A DNA stretch of 64,000 nt from the NCBI GenBank assembly GCA_005405945.1, contig BJHW01000001.1, positions 186,001-250,000 on the forward strand, read 5' to 3'. The translations under genes and the position numbers were made by a program. A model generated the notes under the pieces. It saw only the letters and a list, made by a program, of their open reading frames with translations. It searched no databases and was not told the DNA's origin. Below, piece after piece: positions 53,669 through 64,000 of the stretch; within the stretch, counting starts at the first letter, position 1, and every line of letters starts with the position of its first letter. Source of the DNA: Streptomyces violaceusniger (GTDB taxonomy: Bacteria > Actinomycetota > Actinomycetes > Streptomycetales > Streptomycetaceae).

Positions 53669-56600
53669 GACCTCTCCGTCTTCTGTGCTCGCACGTCTGC
53701 CGCGACGGCCCGGACGAGTTCTTCGAACGACAGGCTCGCCGTGTCCTCGGGCTCCGTGGCCCCGACTGCCGCGTCCTCGGGTGCGTCCCCGACCGGGTCC
53801 GCGCACTCCTGACTCCGCTCGGCCGCGGCAGGGTCGGCGGGAAACACCAGGTCCGCCACGTACCTGGACAGACGTGTGACGGTCGGGTGATCCAGCGCGA
53901 CCGTGGCGGCCAGATCCACGCCCAGCGCGTGCGACAGCCGGGTGCGCAGATCGATGACCATGATGGAGTCCAGGCCCAGATCGCCGAACCCCACGTCGTC
54001 GGCGATGGCCGAGCCATCGCCCAGGACCGCCCCAGCCATCTCCCGGACGGTCTCCACCAGGCGCTGCTCGCGTACATCCGCGGTCAGCCCGTGCAGCGGC
54101 TCTTGGAGCCACCCGCGCGGCCGGGCTGCCGCCGTCCGGCCTGAAGGCGCCGGTCCGGCGCCCCGGAACAGCGCGACCCTGGGGTGTCCAGCGAGTTGTT
54201 CGGCGTACCGCTTCCGGTCGATCGACACGGCCACCAGCCGGGGTGCCGTGCTGGTCATCGCCAACCGCAGCAGCTCCCCGGCCTCGCTGTCGGTCAGGGG
54301 CCGGATGCCGACCCGTTCGGCGGCCTGCACAGCCGCCGATGAGGCCGCGAGGCCGCCCGCGAACGCCGGGATCCAGGGGCCCCAGTTGACACTCGTGGCC
54401 GGGACCCCGGAAGCCCGCAGCGAAGCGGCGAGCCCGTCGAGGAAGCCGTTGGCGGCAGCGTAATTGGCCTGCCCCGCCGAGCCGAGAACGCTGGATGCGG
54501 AGGAGAACAGGACGAAGGCGTTCAGGTGGTGACCGCGCAACGCCTCTGCCAGGTGGACGGCACCGTACGCCTTCGCGGCGAAGACCTCCTCGAAGTCCTC
54601 CTCGGTCAATTGCTCGAAGGCACGGTCGACGGTGGTACCGGCGAGGTGCAGGACGGTGCGCAGTGGGACGTGTTCGCCCGCCCTGGCCACAGCCGCCCGG
54701 CAGAACTCGGGGTCGGTCACATCGCCCCTGACCACCGTGACCCGGATGCCGTTCGCGGTCAGCTCGTCGATGACCTCACGCGCCGCCGGACCGGGGTCGG
54801 AGCGGCCCACCAGCGTCACGCAGGTGGTGCCCTGCCGAGCGAGGATCCGCGCGGCGCTCAGCCCCAGCGCTCCAAGCCCGCCGGTGATCAATGCGGCGCC
54901 CTGGCGGATCGGCGCGCCGTCGGAACCGGCCCGGTCCGCGTCCCTCGAGTACGGGCTCAGGCGTGCCGCTTTCACCGTGCCGCAATCGATCTCCAGGCGG
55001 GTCTCGGTGATACCGTCGGCCAGCGAGCGGCTCAGTTCCAGGGCAAGGAGATCGGCGTCCCCGGCGCCGGAGAGGCCGACCGGCAGGAGGCGGCGCTCGC
55101 GCTCTTCGGCCGACAGGGAGGCCAGCATGCCACGGAGCGCTTCGTGGAGCGGCGCCGTCCCAGCTTCCCCGGCACCGCCCGTGTCCCCGACGACGACGTA
55201 GGGTACGTGGGCGGGCGTCACGCGAAGAGACCGGGCCAGTTCCACCACAGCGGCCAGGGCTCCCCGCGCGCCGACGGGCGCGGTGCCGGCACAGAACCGG
55301 GCGTCGACGATCAGATCCGTATCCGGACCGTGCTCCTCCTGACCTCCGGACACGGACAGCTGGTGACCCAGCCGCTCGAACGCCCGGTGCAGAGCTCGCG
55401 CGACAGGTCCCGTGCCGAGGACCGTCACGCTCCGGCCGCGCGCCGCTTGGGCAAGTTGGGCGGGGGAGGCAGTGGCGCGCTCGCTCCACCGCCATTCGTA
55501 GGCGTGCCGGACGCGCTCGCGCAGCGACCTCTGGAGCAGTTCGCGGGGCGCGCGACGGAAGCGGAAGCCGTCCACGGCCAGCACGATCGTCCCCTCGTCA
55601 TCGAACAGACGCAGATCGGCCGAGCTGACCTGGGACAAGCCGGTCCGGTTGCTCTCCTCGCGCTCTGCTCGGACGTGGCCCCACAGCTCACGGCCGGAGA
55701 CGGGCCGTCCGGGGAACGCCAACCGGTCCGCGGCGAACGGAATGGCCAGCGAGGTCTCCTCCCCCACCCGGTCCTGGTCCCCGAGGCCGACCGCGAAGCC
55801 GACCGTGCTCTGAAGGCACGAGTCGAGCAAACCGGGGTGGATCTCATATCGCGCGGCGGGCTCGTTCATGTCCCGCGGCTCGGCGTAGCGGACCAGGGCC
55901 TGGTTTCCGTGTATCCACATGTCGCGGATCCAGCGGAAGGACGGGCCCAGGTGGTATCCGAGCGACCGTAGGTGACGATAGAAGTCATCCCCCGCCAGGT
56001 GCCGGTCGGCCTCGGCGATGAAGGCGTCACGGACCGCCCGGCTCCGCGGCATGTCCGCCCCGTCGGGATCCGGACCGGCTCCGTTCCGCGTCGGGTCCGC
56101 GCCGTTCCGCATCGGGTCGGCCCCGTCCGGGAGTGCCGCACCGACCACCCTGGCGGCCAAGTGCTCCTGCCAGCGTCCCTGTTCCTCGTCGACGAGGCTG
56201 GCGACACCCACCGTGCGGGTACCGTGTTCCTGTTCGATGTCGGTGATCTGGAGCTCATAGCGCTCTCCCTCGCGCAACACCAGCGCCCGGGGGAAGTGCA
56301 GGTCCTTCAGGGTGACCGGCGCTCCGTCCCCGCCGAGCGCGGACAGTACGGTCGCTGTCTGGGACGCGCCCGGCACCGAGACCGTCCCGAAGAGCCGGTG
56401 GTCCGTGAGGTGCGGCGGATAGACCGAGCTGCGCTCGGTGCGGAAGACCCGCCCGCGCAACGCGGGCGAGCGCAGCTCGGTTCCCCAGGGCGGCGCGGTC
56501 GCGTCTTCAGCGGCCCCCCGTGCCGGGGCGGTGATGGCCGTCGCTCCCTGCGGCCAGTGCCTCTGCCCGCCGAACGGATAGCGTGGCGCGTCCGCTGCCA

Positions 56601-59600
56601 CTCCGCGCCCCGCATACGCGTCCAGCGCGTGGACACACCGCCAGTCCAGATCCTGGCCTCGCTCGTACAATGTCCGCGCCGCGGTGAGCATTCCGGTCCG
56701 GTCCGCCTTGCCCCGTCGCAGCGAGGAGACCAGGTTCTCGGCTGGTTGGGTTCCCCCGACCCTCAGCAGGTTGATGAGGGTCCGGTCGGGTCCGATCTCG
56801 AGGCACAGGTCCACGTCGAGTGCGGCAAGCCGTCGCGACCCGCTGAGGAAGCGGACCGGGTTACGGGCATGCTCGCACCAGTAGCGGGCGTCGTACGTAT
56901 CCGGACCCGCGAGATCCCCCGTCAGGTTGGCGACCACCGGGAGCGCCGGGGGCCGGAACTCCAACGGCGCCAGGCATGTGGCTAATTCGCCCATGACAGG
57001 GTCGAGCAGGCGCGAGTGGAAGGCGTGGGACACGCTGAGCCTGCGGGCGCGGATACCCTCTGCCTTGAGCCGCTCGGCCAGCGCATCGACGGCCTCGGGG
57101 CGCCGGCCACCACGGTGGCGTCCGGGGCGTTGACGGCGGCGATGTCCAGACCGCTGTCCTCTATCCACTCCAGCACCCGGTCCTCGGGTGCCGTCACGGA
57201 CAGCATCGCGCCGCGTTCGGTGCCCTGCATCAGCCGTGACCGGTCGGCGATCAGACGCATTCCGGTCGGGAGGTCCATCACCCCGGCGTGCAGCGCGGCG
57301 GCGATCTCACCGACGCTGTGCCCCATGACGGCAGCCGGGGTCACGCCCCATGACTCCCAGAGTCGGGCGAGGGCGATCTCGAGCGCGACCAAGGCCGGCT
57401 GGGTCACTCGGGTCTGGTTGACGGCCCCCGTGTCCTCTCCGTAGAAAACCAGGTCGGCGAGCGAGGCGCCTATCACGGGGATCACGGCACGGTCGCAGGC
57501 GTCGAAGACCTCCCGGAACACCGGCTCGGTCTCGTACAGCTCCCGGCCCATGCCGAAGTACTGGCTGCCCTGGCCGGAAAACAGGAAGGCGACGCGCGGT
57601 GCGCGGCTGACAGGACCGGCGGGCGGGGTGCCGTCCAACGCGCTCAGGAGTTGCTCACGGTTCCCGCCCCACAGGGTTCTGCGGTAGGGGAAGTGTGCCC
57701 GACCCGCCCCTGCGGTGGCGGTGAGAGCGGACAGTTCGCCGGAGTCGGCCCTCATCAGCCGCTCCGCCCAGGCGGCCGTGAGTCGCTCCAGCCCTTCCGG
57801 GTCCGGGGCGGACAGCGGAAGCAGCCGCATGGTCTCCGTCGCATCCCGGGCAGGCCCATCCGACGTCGGGTGCGTGGCACCGACCGGCGGCGCCGCTTCA
57901 TCGCCGATCGCGACGTCGTCGGAGAGCAGCACGTGCGCATTGGTTCCGGTGAAACCGAATCCGGAGACTCCCGCGACGCGGGGCGTGTTCCCCGCGCGCC
58001 AGGGCGTGGGTGAATCCACCACGCGGACGTTCATGTCGGCCCAGGGCACCAGCGGGTTGGGTTCGTCGAAATGGAGGTTGGCGGGGATCCTGCCGTGCCG
58101 TAGCGCGAGCACGGTCTTGATGACCCCCGCCACCCCGGCCGCTGACTCGCAGTGCCCGATGTTGCTCTTCACCGAGCCCACGTGCAGCGGCTCGCCGGGC
58201 CGCCGGCCGGGGCCCAGCACGCGCCAGCTCGCACCGAGCTCGATCGGGTCGCCGACGGCGGTGCCGGTACCGTGTGCTTCCAGATAGGAGACCTTGGAGC
58301 CCTCGATGCCCGCGTCAGCGAGGGCGTCGCGCAGCATCAGTTCCTGTGCGCTGCCGCTCGGCGCGGTAAGGCCCGAGGAGGCGCCGTCCTGGTTCACGGC
58401 GGTGCCACGGATCACGGCGAGGACCCGGTTCCCGTCCCGGCGGGCGTCGCCCAGCCTCTTGAGCACGAGGACTCCACAGCCTTCGGAACGGACGAAGCCG
58501 TTGGCGTCAGCCGAGAAGGTGCGACAGCGGCCGTCGGGAGAGAGCATATGGGCCCGGCTGACGGCGACCCAGGACATCGGGTCCAGAAGGACGTTGACTC
58601 CTCCGGCCAGCGCCGCGTCGGTCTCGCCCGAGCGCAGGGAGCGCACGGCCAGGTGCAGCGCGACGAGCGAGGAGGAGCAGGCCGTATCGACCGCGAGCGC
58701 CGGTCCGTTGAGCCCGAGGGTGTAGGCGATGCGGCCCGCCACGGCGTTGAGCGCGGTGCCCGTGCCGTAGTAGGCGTCGAGCCCCTCGGGCCCGGCCTGT
58801 GCCAGCAGTCGCGCATAGTCGTTGGAGCTGACGCCGACGAACACACCCGTACGCGAATTCTTGAGCAGGTGCGGGTCGATGCCACCGTCCTCCAGAGCGT
58901 GCCAGGCCGATTCCAGCAGGAGCCTCTGCTGGGGGTCGAGGTTCTCGGCCTCGCGTGCGGGGATCCCGAAGAACGAGGCGTCGAAACGGGCCAGGTCGCT
59001 CAGGAAGCCGCCCTGATCGGTGGTGATCCGGCCGTCGTCCGGGGCGTCGTCGCCGGGCACCGTGGCGCGGAACGCCTCGGTGTCCCAGCGGCCGTCCGGC
59101 ACGGTCCGGACTCCGTCACGGCCCTCGCTGAGCAGGTTCCACAGCTGTTCGACGGAGTCGGCACCGGGGAACCGCCCCGCCATGCCGACGATGGCGACGG
59201 GCTCGGCGGGCCCGTGCGCAACCGCTCCTGCCCCGCTGTGAAGCACACCTGGTGTCGTGGTGACGGGCCGGGGGTGTTCGGTGGCCGGCCTCGTCGGCGG
59301 TCCGGCCACGCTCTTGGTGTTCTCGGGGGCATGCGAACGCCGCAGCAGGTGGTCGGCCAGTTCGATGATGGTGGGGTGGTCGAAGACATCGGTGACCGAC
59401 AGGTCGGTGCCGAATGCCTGGGACAACCGTTCCGCCAGGTCGACGGCCGTGATCGAGTCCAGGCCGAGGTCGAGGAAACCCACGTCCTCACGGAGCCGTG
59501 TGGCTTCCTCGTGGCCGAGTTGCGCCGCGAGCACGCGGGCGACATGAGCACGGGCCGCACCCGGCCGGGCCTTCTCCGGCAGGGCCGTCAGCTCGCTGAC

Positions 59601-62600
59601 GACGGACGGCTCGGGCTCGGCAAGGGCCGCCTCTTCCAGCGCGTACGGAACCCTCCGCGCACCCGGGGCCTCCGTCGCGTCCGGGGCAACGAGGTGCCCG
59701 GCGTACAGGCCGCGTGGGCGCAGCCCCGACATGATCCGGTGGAAGCGGGTCGCATCGAGTCGGCACGAGATGATATGGCCGTCCACGCCCGGCACTTCGG
59801 CCGTCAGGGCGGCGCAGGCCTCCCGGGAGTCCTGCGCCGCGACGCCGACCCGTTCGAAGGACTCGCGCGAGGCGTCGTCCGCCATGCCTGCGCCGTCCAG
59901 GTGCCAGGGACCGTATGCCAGGCTCACCGCGGGCAGACCGAGGCCCCGACGGTGGGCGGCCAGAGCGTCCAGTGCCCCATTGGCGGCCGAGTACGCCGCA
60001 CAGTGCTCGGTGCCCCACACCGCGGACACCGAGGAGACCAGCACGAAGAAGTCCAGCGGCCATTCGCGCGAGGCCAGGTGCAGCCACCAGGCGGGGGTGT
60101 ACTTCGCCCGCAGCGCCGCGGTGAAGTCCTCGGCACCAACCCGTGTCACGGGCACCCGGTCGAGGGTGCCCGCGGCATGCACCACGCCGCGTACGGGAGG
60201 CATCGCACGCAGTCGGGCTCTGATCGCCTCCCACACCGCCGGAGTGTCGCAACCGCCGCTTTGGTAGACGATGTCCGCGCCCGACGAGCGGAGCTCGCCG
60301 AGCAAGGCGCGGGCCTGCTCGCCGAGCGCGGCCTGCGGGCGACGGCCGACGAGCAGCAGATGACGAGCACCGCGCCGCACGAGGTCGGCGGTCAGTTCGC
60401 GGCCCACGGCGCCGAGTCCGCCCGTGACCAGATAGGTGGCGTCGCCTCGCACACTCAGCTCCGGGGTGTGCGCTTCCACCGCGACCAGCCGGGCCACCCG
60501 CACCTGACCACCGCGCACGGCCGCGAGGTCCTCGAACCTGTCCGGCCGGCTGGACTCCGCCGCGTGCCGCTCCCCGGTGAACGCCAGCAGGGCCTGCAGG
60601 TCCTCGGCTTCCGGAAGCAGCGGCAGATCCACCACACCGCCCCAGACCGAGGGGAGTTCGAGGCCCAGAACCGGTGCGAGCCCGTGCAGCGGGCCATGAC
60701 CGACGCCATCGGCCCGCTCCCCCCTTGCGATACGACGGGCTCCTCGAGTGAGGACGAAGGCACGGTGCTGCCCGCCCGTGGCGGCAAGCGCGGCCACCGC
60801 GACGGCCACCGAGTCGCACAGAGCGCCCGCGTCGCGTACGGGATCGTGGTCCCCTTGGCCAGGGGGGTCCGAAAGACCGAGGGTCCGAGGCACGAGCAGG
60901 AGGGTGCTGCGCTGCGATGGACCCTGCCAGAACCGGCGCCAGTCCTCGGCGGTGCGGGGCAGCGCGCCACGCTCCCAGTCCTGAGGCCCCGGCGCGGGGA
61001 ACGGGGTGAGCATGGTGCCGCGCACGCCCCGCGCGGCGGCCTCACGCGCCGTACGCTCCACCAGTTCCATCTCGTCACCCGCGATGACAAGCCCGGTGGG
61101 CGGGGCGGCGGTGGCCGTTTCCATGCTCTCCCAGCGGAGTCGGTACGCCATGGGGGACGGAGCGGAAGGAGAGGGGCAGGGGGGCTCCGCCGTGGAGTTC
61201 TCGGCGAGGGCCTGAGCTGGTGCCGGATCCGGGGCGTACCTGCGGCGCTGCCACGGGTAGGCGGGCAGGGTTATGACATGACGGGGCAGCGGGGCGCCGC
61301 TGTCGTGGAGAGCGTCCCCGTCGCCTTCGCCGGCGTCGGTCCGTGTACCGGCATCGGTCGAGGTGACAGCGGGCGAGGGGGTACCCGCCGCAACGGACCG
61401 CAGGGCTTCGGCGGCTGCCCGCGTGTCCGCCGCCACGATCCGGGCGCCGACGTCATGCCGGGTCCTGCCGTGGGTGGCGGTGTAGGCGAATGCCGCGTAG
61501 TCGTCCGCCGGTAGGGTCTCCACATGGTCGGCGTAGCGCGCCGCCAGGGACCGCAGCGCCTCCTCGGTCCGCGCCGAGATCTCGAACCCCTCGACGCGGA
61601 GGGATCCGTCCCGCGGCGCGGCCCATTCGCCCTCGCCGGTACCCGCTGGGGGACGGCTCAGCACGATCTGCGCGTTGGTCCCGCTCATGCCGAAGGAGCT
61701 GACCGCCGCGTACCGCCCGCCGTGCCGGCCCCAGTCCATCAGCTCGGTCGGCACCGTGATGCCCGTTCCGGACAGGTCGATGCGCGGGTTGAGGGTGCGG
61801 AAGTGGACGACCGGGGGCACCTTGCGGTGCCGCAGGCACAGCACCGCCTTGATCAGGCCCGCCACACCCGCCGCGCTCTCCAGGTGACCGAAGTTGGTCT
61901 TGACGGCACCGACGGGCAACCGGGCGCCGCCGTTACGACGGCCAAGGGCCGTTGCCAAGGCCTCCATCTCGATCGGATCGCCCAGCGCCGTACCGGTGCC
62001 GTGCGCCTCCACATAACCGATGTCCGACGGCTCCAGGCCGGCTCGGGCCAGTACCGCTTCGGTGAGCGCGACCTGGGAGAGCACATTGGGCACCGTGAAT
62101 CCGCCCGACCGCCCGTCCTGGTTGACCGCGGAGCCGTGCAACACGGCGTGCACGCGGTCCTGATCGCGCACCGCATGGTCCAGGCGCTTCAGGACCAGGA
62201 CACCACAGCCCTCGCCACGGGTGAAGCCGTTGGCGCGCGCGTCGAACGCCTTGCACAGGCCGTCGGGCGCCAAGGAGCGCGTCTCCTGCACCAGCCGCAT
62301 GGAACGAGGGGACATGATCAGGTTGGCTCCGGCGGCGAACGCGATCTCGCACTCTCCGCGTCGCAGCGCCTGCGCCGCGAGATGGACGGCGACCAGTGAG
62401 GAGGAACAGGCGGTGTCCACCGAGACCGCGGGACCGTCGAGCCCAAGGGCGTACGCGATGCGTCCGGCGGCGAAGTTGTGGCCGTTTCCCGTGGTCGCGT
62501 ACACGTCGGGCTTGCGTTCCAGCCAGTCGCGGAAGTCCTGCCACATGATGCCGAGGTAGACCCCACCGGAGGCGCCTGCGATCCGGCCTGCGGGCAGACC

Positions 62601-63011
62601 CGCGTCTTCCATGGCCTCCCAGGCCACCTCCAGCAGCAGCCGGTGCTGCGGGTCGAGGTGGCGGGCCTCGCGCGGGCTGATGCCGAAGTGGTGGGCGTCG
62701 AAGTCCAGAACCTCATCGAGGAATCCGCCTCGCTGGGGAAGGCCCTCCCAGGCTTGTGCGAAGGGCCCCTTGCGCGAGGCCGGCATCTCGGTGACCAAGT
62801 CCCGGCCGGCGGCCAGTGCCTCCCAGTAGCCGTCCAGATCGGTAATGCCGCCCGGCAGTCTCAGCCCTATGCCGACCACCGCGATCGGCTGGGTGCCTTC
62901 GTGTTCGGCCAGCCGCCGGCGAAGGTCGCGGATGGTGTCCATGGCGCGGGTGAGCGGAGTCTGCTTGCCGCCCGTGGGGGCGTGGTTCTCGCGATCGTCG
63001 TTCTCTGTCAT
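53665..63011 (-). CDS. Type I polyketide synthase, two modules: KS-KR-ACP-KS-AT-DH-KR-ACP (frameshift at 57097-57100)
   Basis: About 3115 aa after adding one base at 57097-57100. Docking helix, then KS1 (Cys about 202, TACSSS), linker ending LPAYPWQRRRY with no AT, KR1 (YLVTGGLGAVG; Trp in SAVWG suggests A-type), ACP1 (Ser about 1186, GLDSITA). Module 2 has KS2 (Cys about 1445), AT (GHSVGE at about 1899; HAFHS suggests malonyl-CoA), DH (HRLFGTVSVP and DSCLQ), KR2 (LITGGLGALG, NYAAANG) and ACP2 (GLDSIMV). Module 2 should form a double bond. Its start shares a base with the upstream stop. Confidence 0.92.
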
Positions 63012-64000
63012 CAGTGCGCCTCCTCCGTCAGCGCCAATTGGTCGCACAGCGCGCCGGCCAGTGCTTGGGTGTTCCCATACGTCCACAGGAGGGTCGGGGA
63101 GAGCTTCATCCCGAACGCCGCCTCCAGTCGGTTGCGCAGTTCGAGACTCATCAGGGAATCCAGACCCAGCGCCTTGAAGGGGCTGTCCGGCTCGACGCGG
63201 TCCGGGTCGAGCCGGAGCACCCGGCCCGCCAGCTCTCGCACTTTGTCCTGCGCCAGCTTCACGCGGCCGTCCCGGGGAACGGCCAGGAGACGTACGCGGA
63301 AAGCGCCGTCGGCCGCGGGCCGGCCCTCCGACTCCTCCCGCGCCGCGGCGTACAGACGGCTCCAGCTCGCCAGTGCCGCGGTGTCCGGGTTCGCGTCGAA
63401 CCACTGGCGCGGGTTGATCGGGACATAGCCGACGACCGGCTCTTGGATCTCCAGCAGGCGGGCCAGCGCGGGCCAGGCCTCGGACGTCGGGAAGCCGCCC
63501 ATGCCGCGCTCCGCCAGCCGTGATCCGCGCCGTTCGTCGCTCGCGGCCAGGCCGATATCGGTGAACGGCCCCCACTGGATACTCAGCGCGGGCTGCCCGC
63601 GGCGGCGGCGGAGCTCGGCCAGCGCGTCCAAAGAGGCGTTGCCGGCCGCGTAGGCCGCCTGTCCGGCGTTGCCGACCAGGGCGGCGGCGGAAGAGAACAG
63701 GACGAAGAGGTCGAGTGGGTCGTCGGCCGTCACCCGGTCCAGGCAGCGGGCACCCAGTGTCTTCGGTGCCAGCACGTCGGTGAGCTGGCGCTCGGTCAGG
63801 GTGCTGATCATGCCGTCGTCGAGCAGGCCCGCGGCGTGCACGACCCCGCGCAACGGCGGTAGCGCGGCCCGCACCTCGTCCAGGCTTGAGCGCACCGCTT
63901 CCTCATCGGCGACATCGCACCGCAATGTCTCGACCCGGACTCCGGCGGCGCGCAGGGCCGCCACACGTTCCGCCGCCTCGGGCCGTGGGTCGGAGCGGCC
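63011..64000 (-). CDS. Type I polyketide synthase, C-terminal KR-ACP (cut by window edge)
   Basis: The last ~329 residues of a modular PKS. The KR half contains VVHAAGLLDDGM (the LDD motif, indicating B-type stereochemistry) and catalytic Tyr in AAYAAGNASLDAL. The ACP follows, with Ser in GLDSLMSLEL (codon near 63156). No thioesterase, so the chain passes to the next synthase. The gene continues past 64000, in frame to the edge (GRSDPRPEAAERV). Confidence 0.9.
   Translation of the reverse strand, partial: GRSDPRPEAAERVAALRAAGVRVETLRCDVADEEAVRSSLDEVRAALPPLRGVVHAAGLLDDGMISTLTERQLTDVLAPKTLGARCLDRVTADDPLDLFVLFSSAAALVGNAGQAAYAAGNASLDALAELRRRRGQPALSIQWGPFTDIGLAASDERRGSRLAERGMGGFPTSEAWPALARLLEIQEPVVGYVPINPRQWFDANPDTAALASWSRLYAAAREESEGRPAADGAFRVRLLAVPRDGRVKLAQDKVRELAGRVLRLDPDRVEPDSPFKALGLDSLMSLELRNRLEAAFGMKLSPTLLWTYGNTQALAGALCDQLALTEEAH

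Noticed and set aside
58152..61514. 1120-codon plus-strand open frame across the PKS
   Set aside because: Antisense shadow over conserved KS, AT, KR and ACP coding on the minus strand; no recognisable domain in the plus-strand translation.
1..64000. tRNA, rRNA or riboswitch genes
   Set aside because: I saw no cloverleaf-compatible sequences with conserved T-loop, no rRNA stretches and no recognised riboswitch cores in the intergenic regions, which are few and short.

Overview
High-GC actinobacterial DNA, almost certainly Streptomyces or a close relative. Evidence: extreme third-position GC, GTG starts, ATGA/GTGA gene overlaps, BTAD and SpoIIE-type regulators, a type I PKS and an actinobacterial contractile injection locus. 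Region 1 (1-8460) is a LacI-type regulator (cut by the left edge) divergent from a catabolic and uptake operon: DapA-like lyase/deaminase, polar amino-acid ABC transporter, three-subunit HcnABC/OoxAB-like flavin/iron-sulfur dehydrogenase, a small allophanate-hydrolase-C-like protein and a hydantoinase-type amidohydrolase. Two identical 14-bp ATCGAT-centred boxes lie between regulator and operon. The substrate is not evident; a cyclic amino acid or imide is a reasonable guess.

Region 2 (8460-11960) is a scar zone with IS5-, IS110- and IS630-type transposase fragments, a shuffled piece of a solute-binding protein, a LysE exporter, a DUF6191-like membrane protein and an SMI1/KNR4 protein.

Region 3 (11964-42019) is the centrepiece: a complete extracellular contractile injection system (eCIS, Afp/PVC/CIS type). 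On the minus strand from 40481 to 16052 run: cap (DUF4255), a carboxypeptidase-regulatory-like protein, sheath, tube, a second sheath-like protein, a second tube, a small Cis6-like protein, LysM hub adaptor, gpD-type hub, separate OB-fold spike, gp25, two baseplate J-like proteins, a TIGR02242-type tail protein, three mutually related proteins of unknown function, a 176-aa protein, tape measure, AAA+ ATPase and a 114-aa leader-like protein. Convergent to it lies a ~1195-aa cargo-type protein with an HAE/PCxxC deaminase C-terminus and an acidic 139-aa candidate immunity gene. A BTAD regulator and a 65-aa protein diverge from the cap end.

Region 4 (42205-47000) has a TetR regulator with two palindromic operators, a gamma-resorcylate-decarboxylase-like amidohydrolase, a truncated SpoIIE phosphatase, an I36 inhibitor and several gene remnants. 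Region 5 (47019-64000) is part of a type I polyketide cluster read on the minus strand: KR-ACP (edge), KS-KR-ACP-KS-AT-DH-KR-ACP, KS-ACP, type II thioesterase, flavin reductase, AMP-ligase-like protein and FAD monooxygenase. Two elongation modules have no AT.

Data-quality warning: about twenty genes across the window are interrupted by single-base shifts, nearly all in G or C runs and nearly all repaired by adding one base. Repaired lengths become exact codon multiples and restore family-typical ends and ATGA couplings. I read these as homopolymer undercalls and annotate the genes as whole, giving the shift position in each entry.
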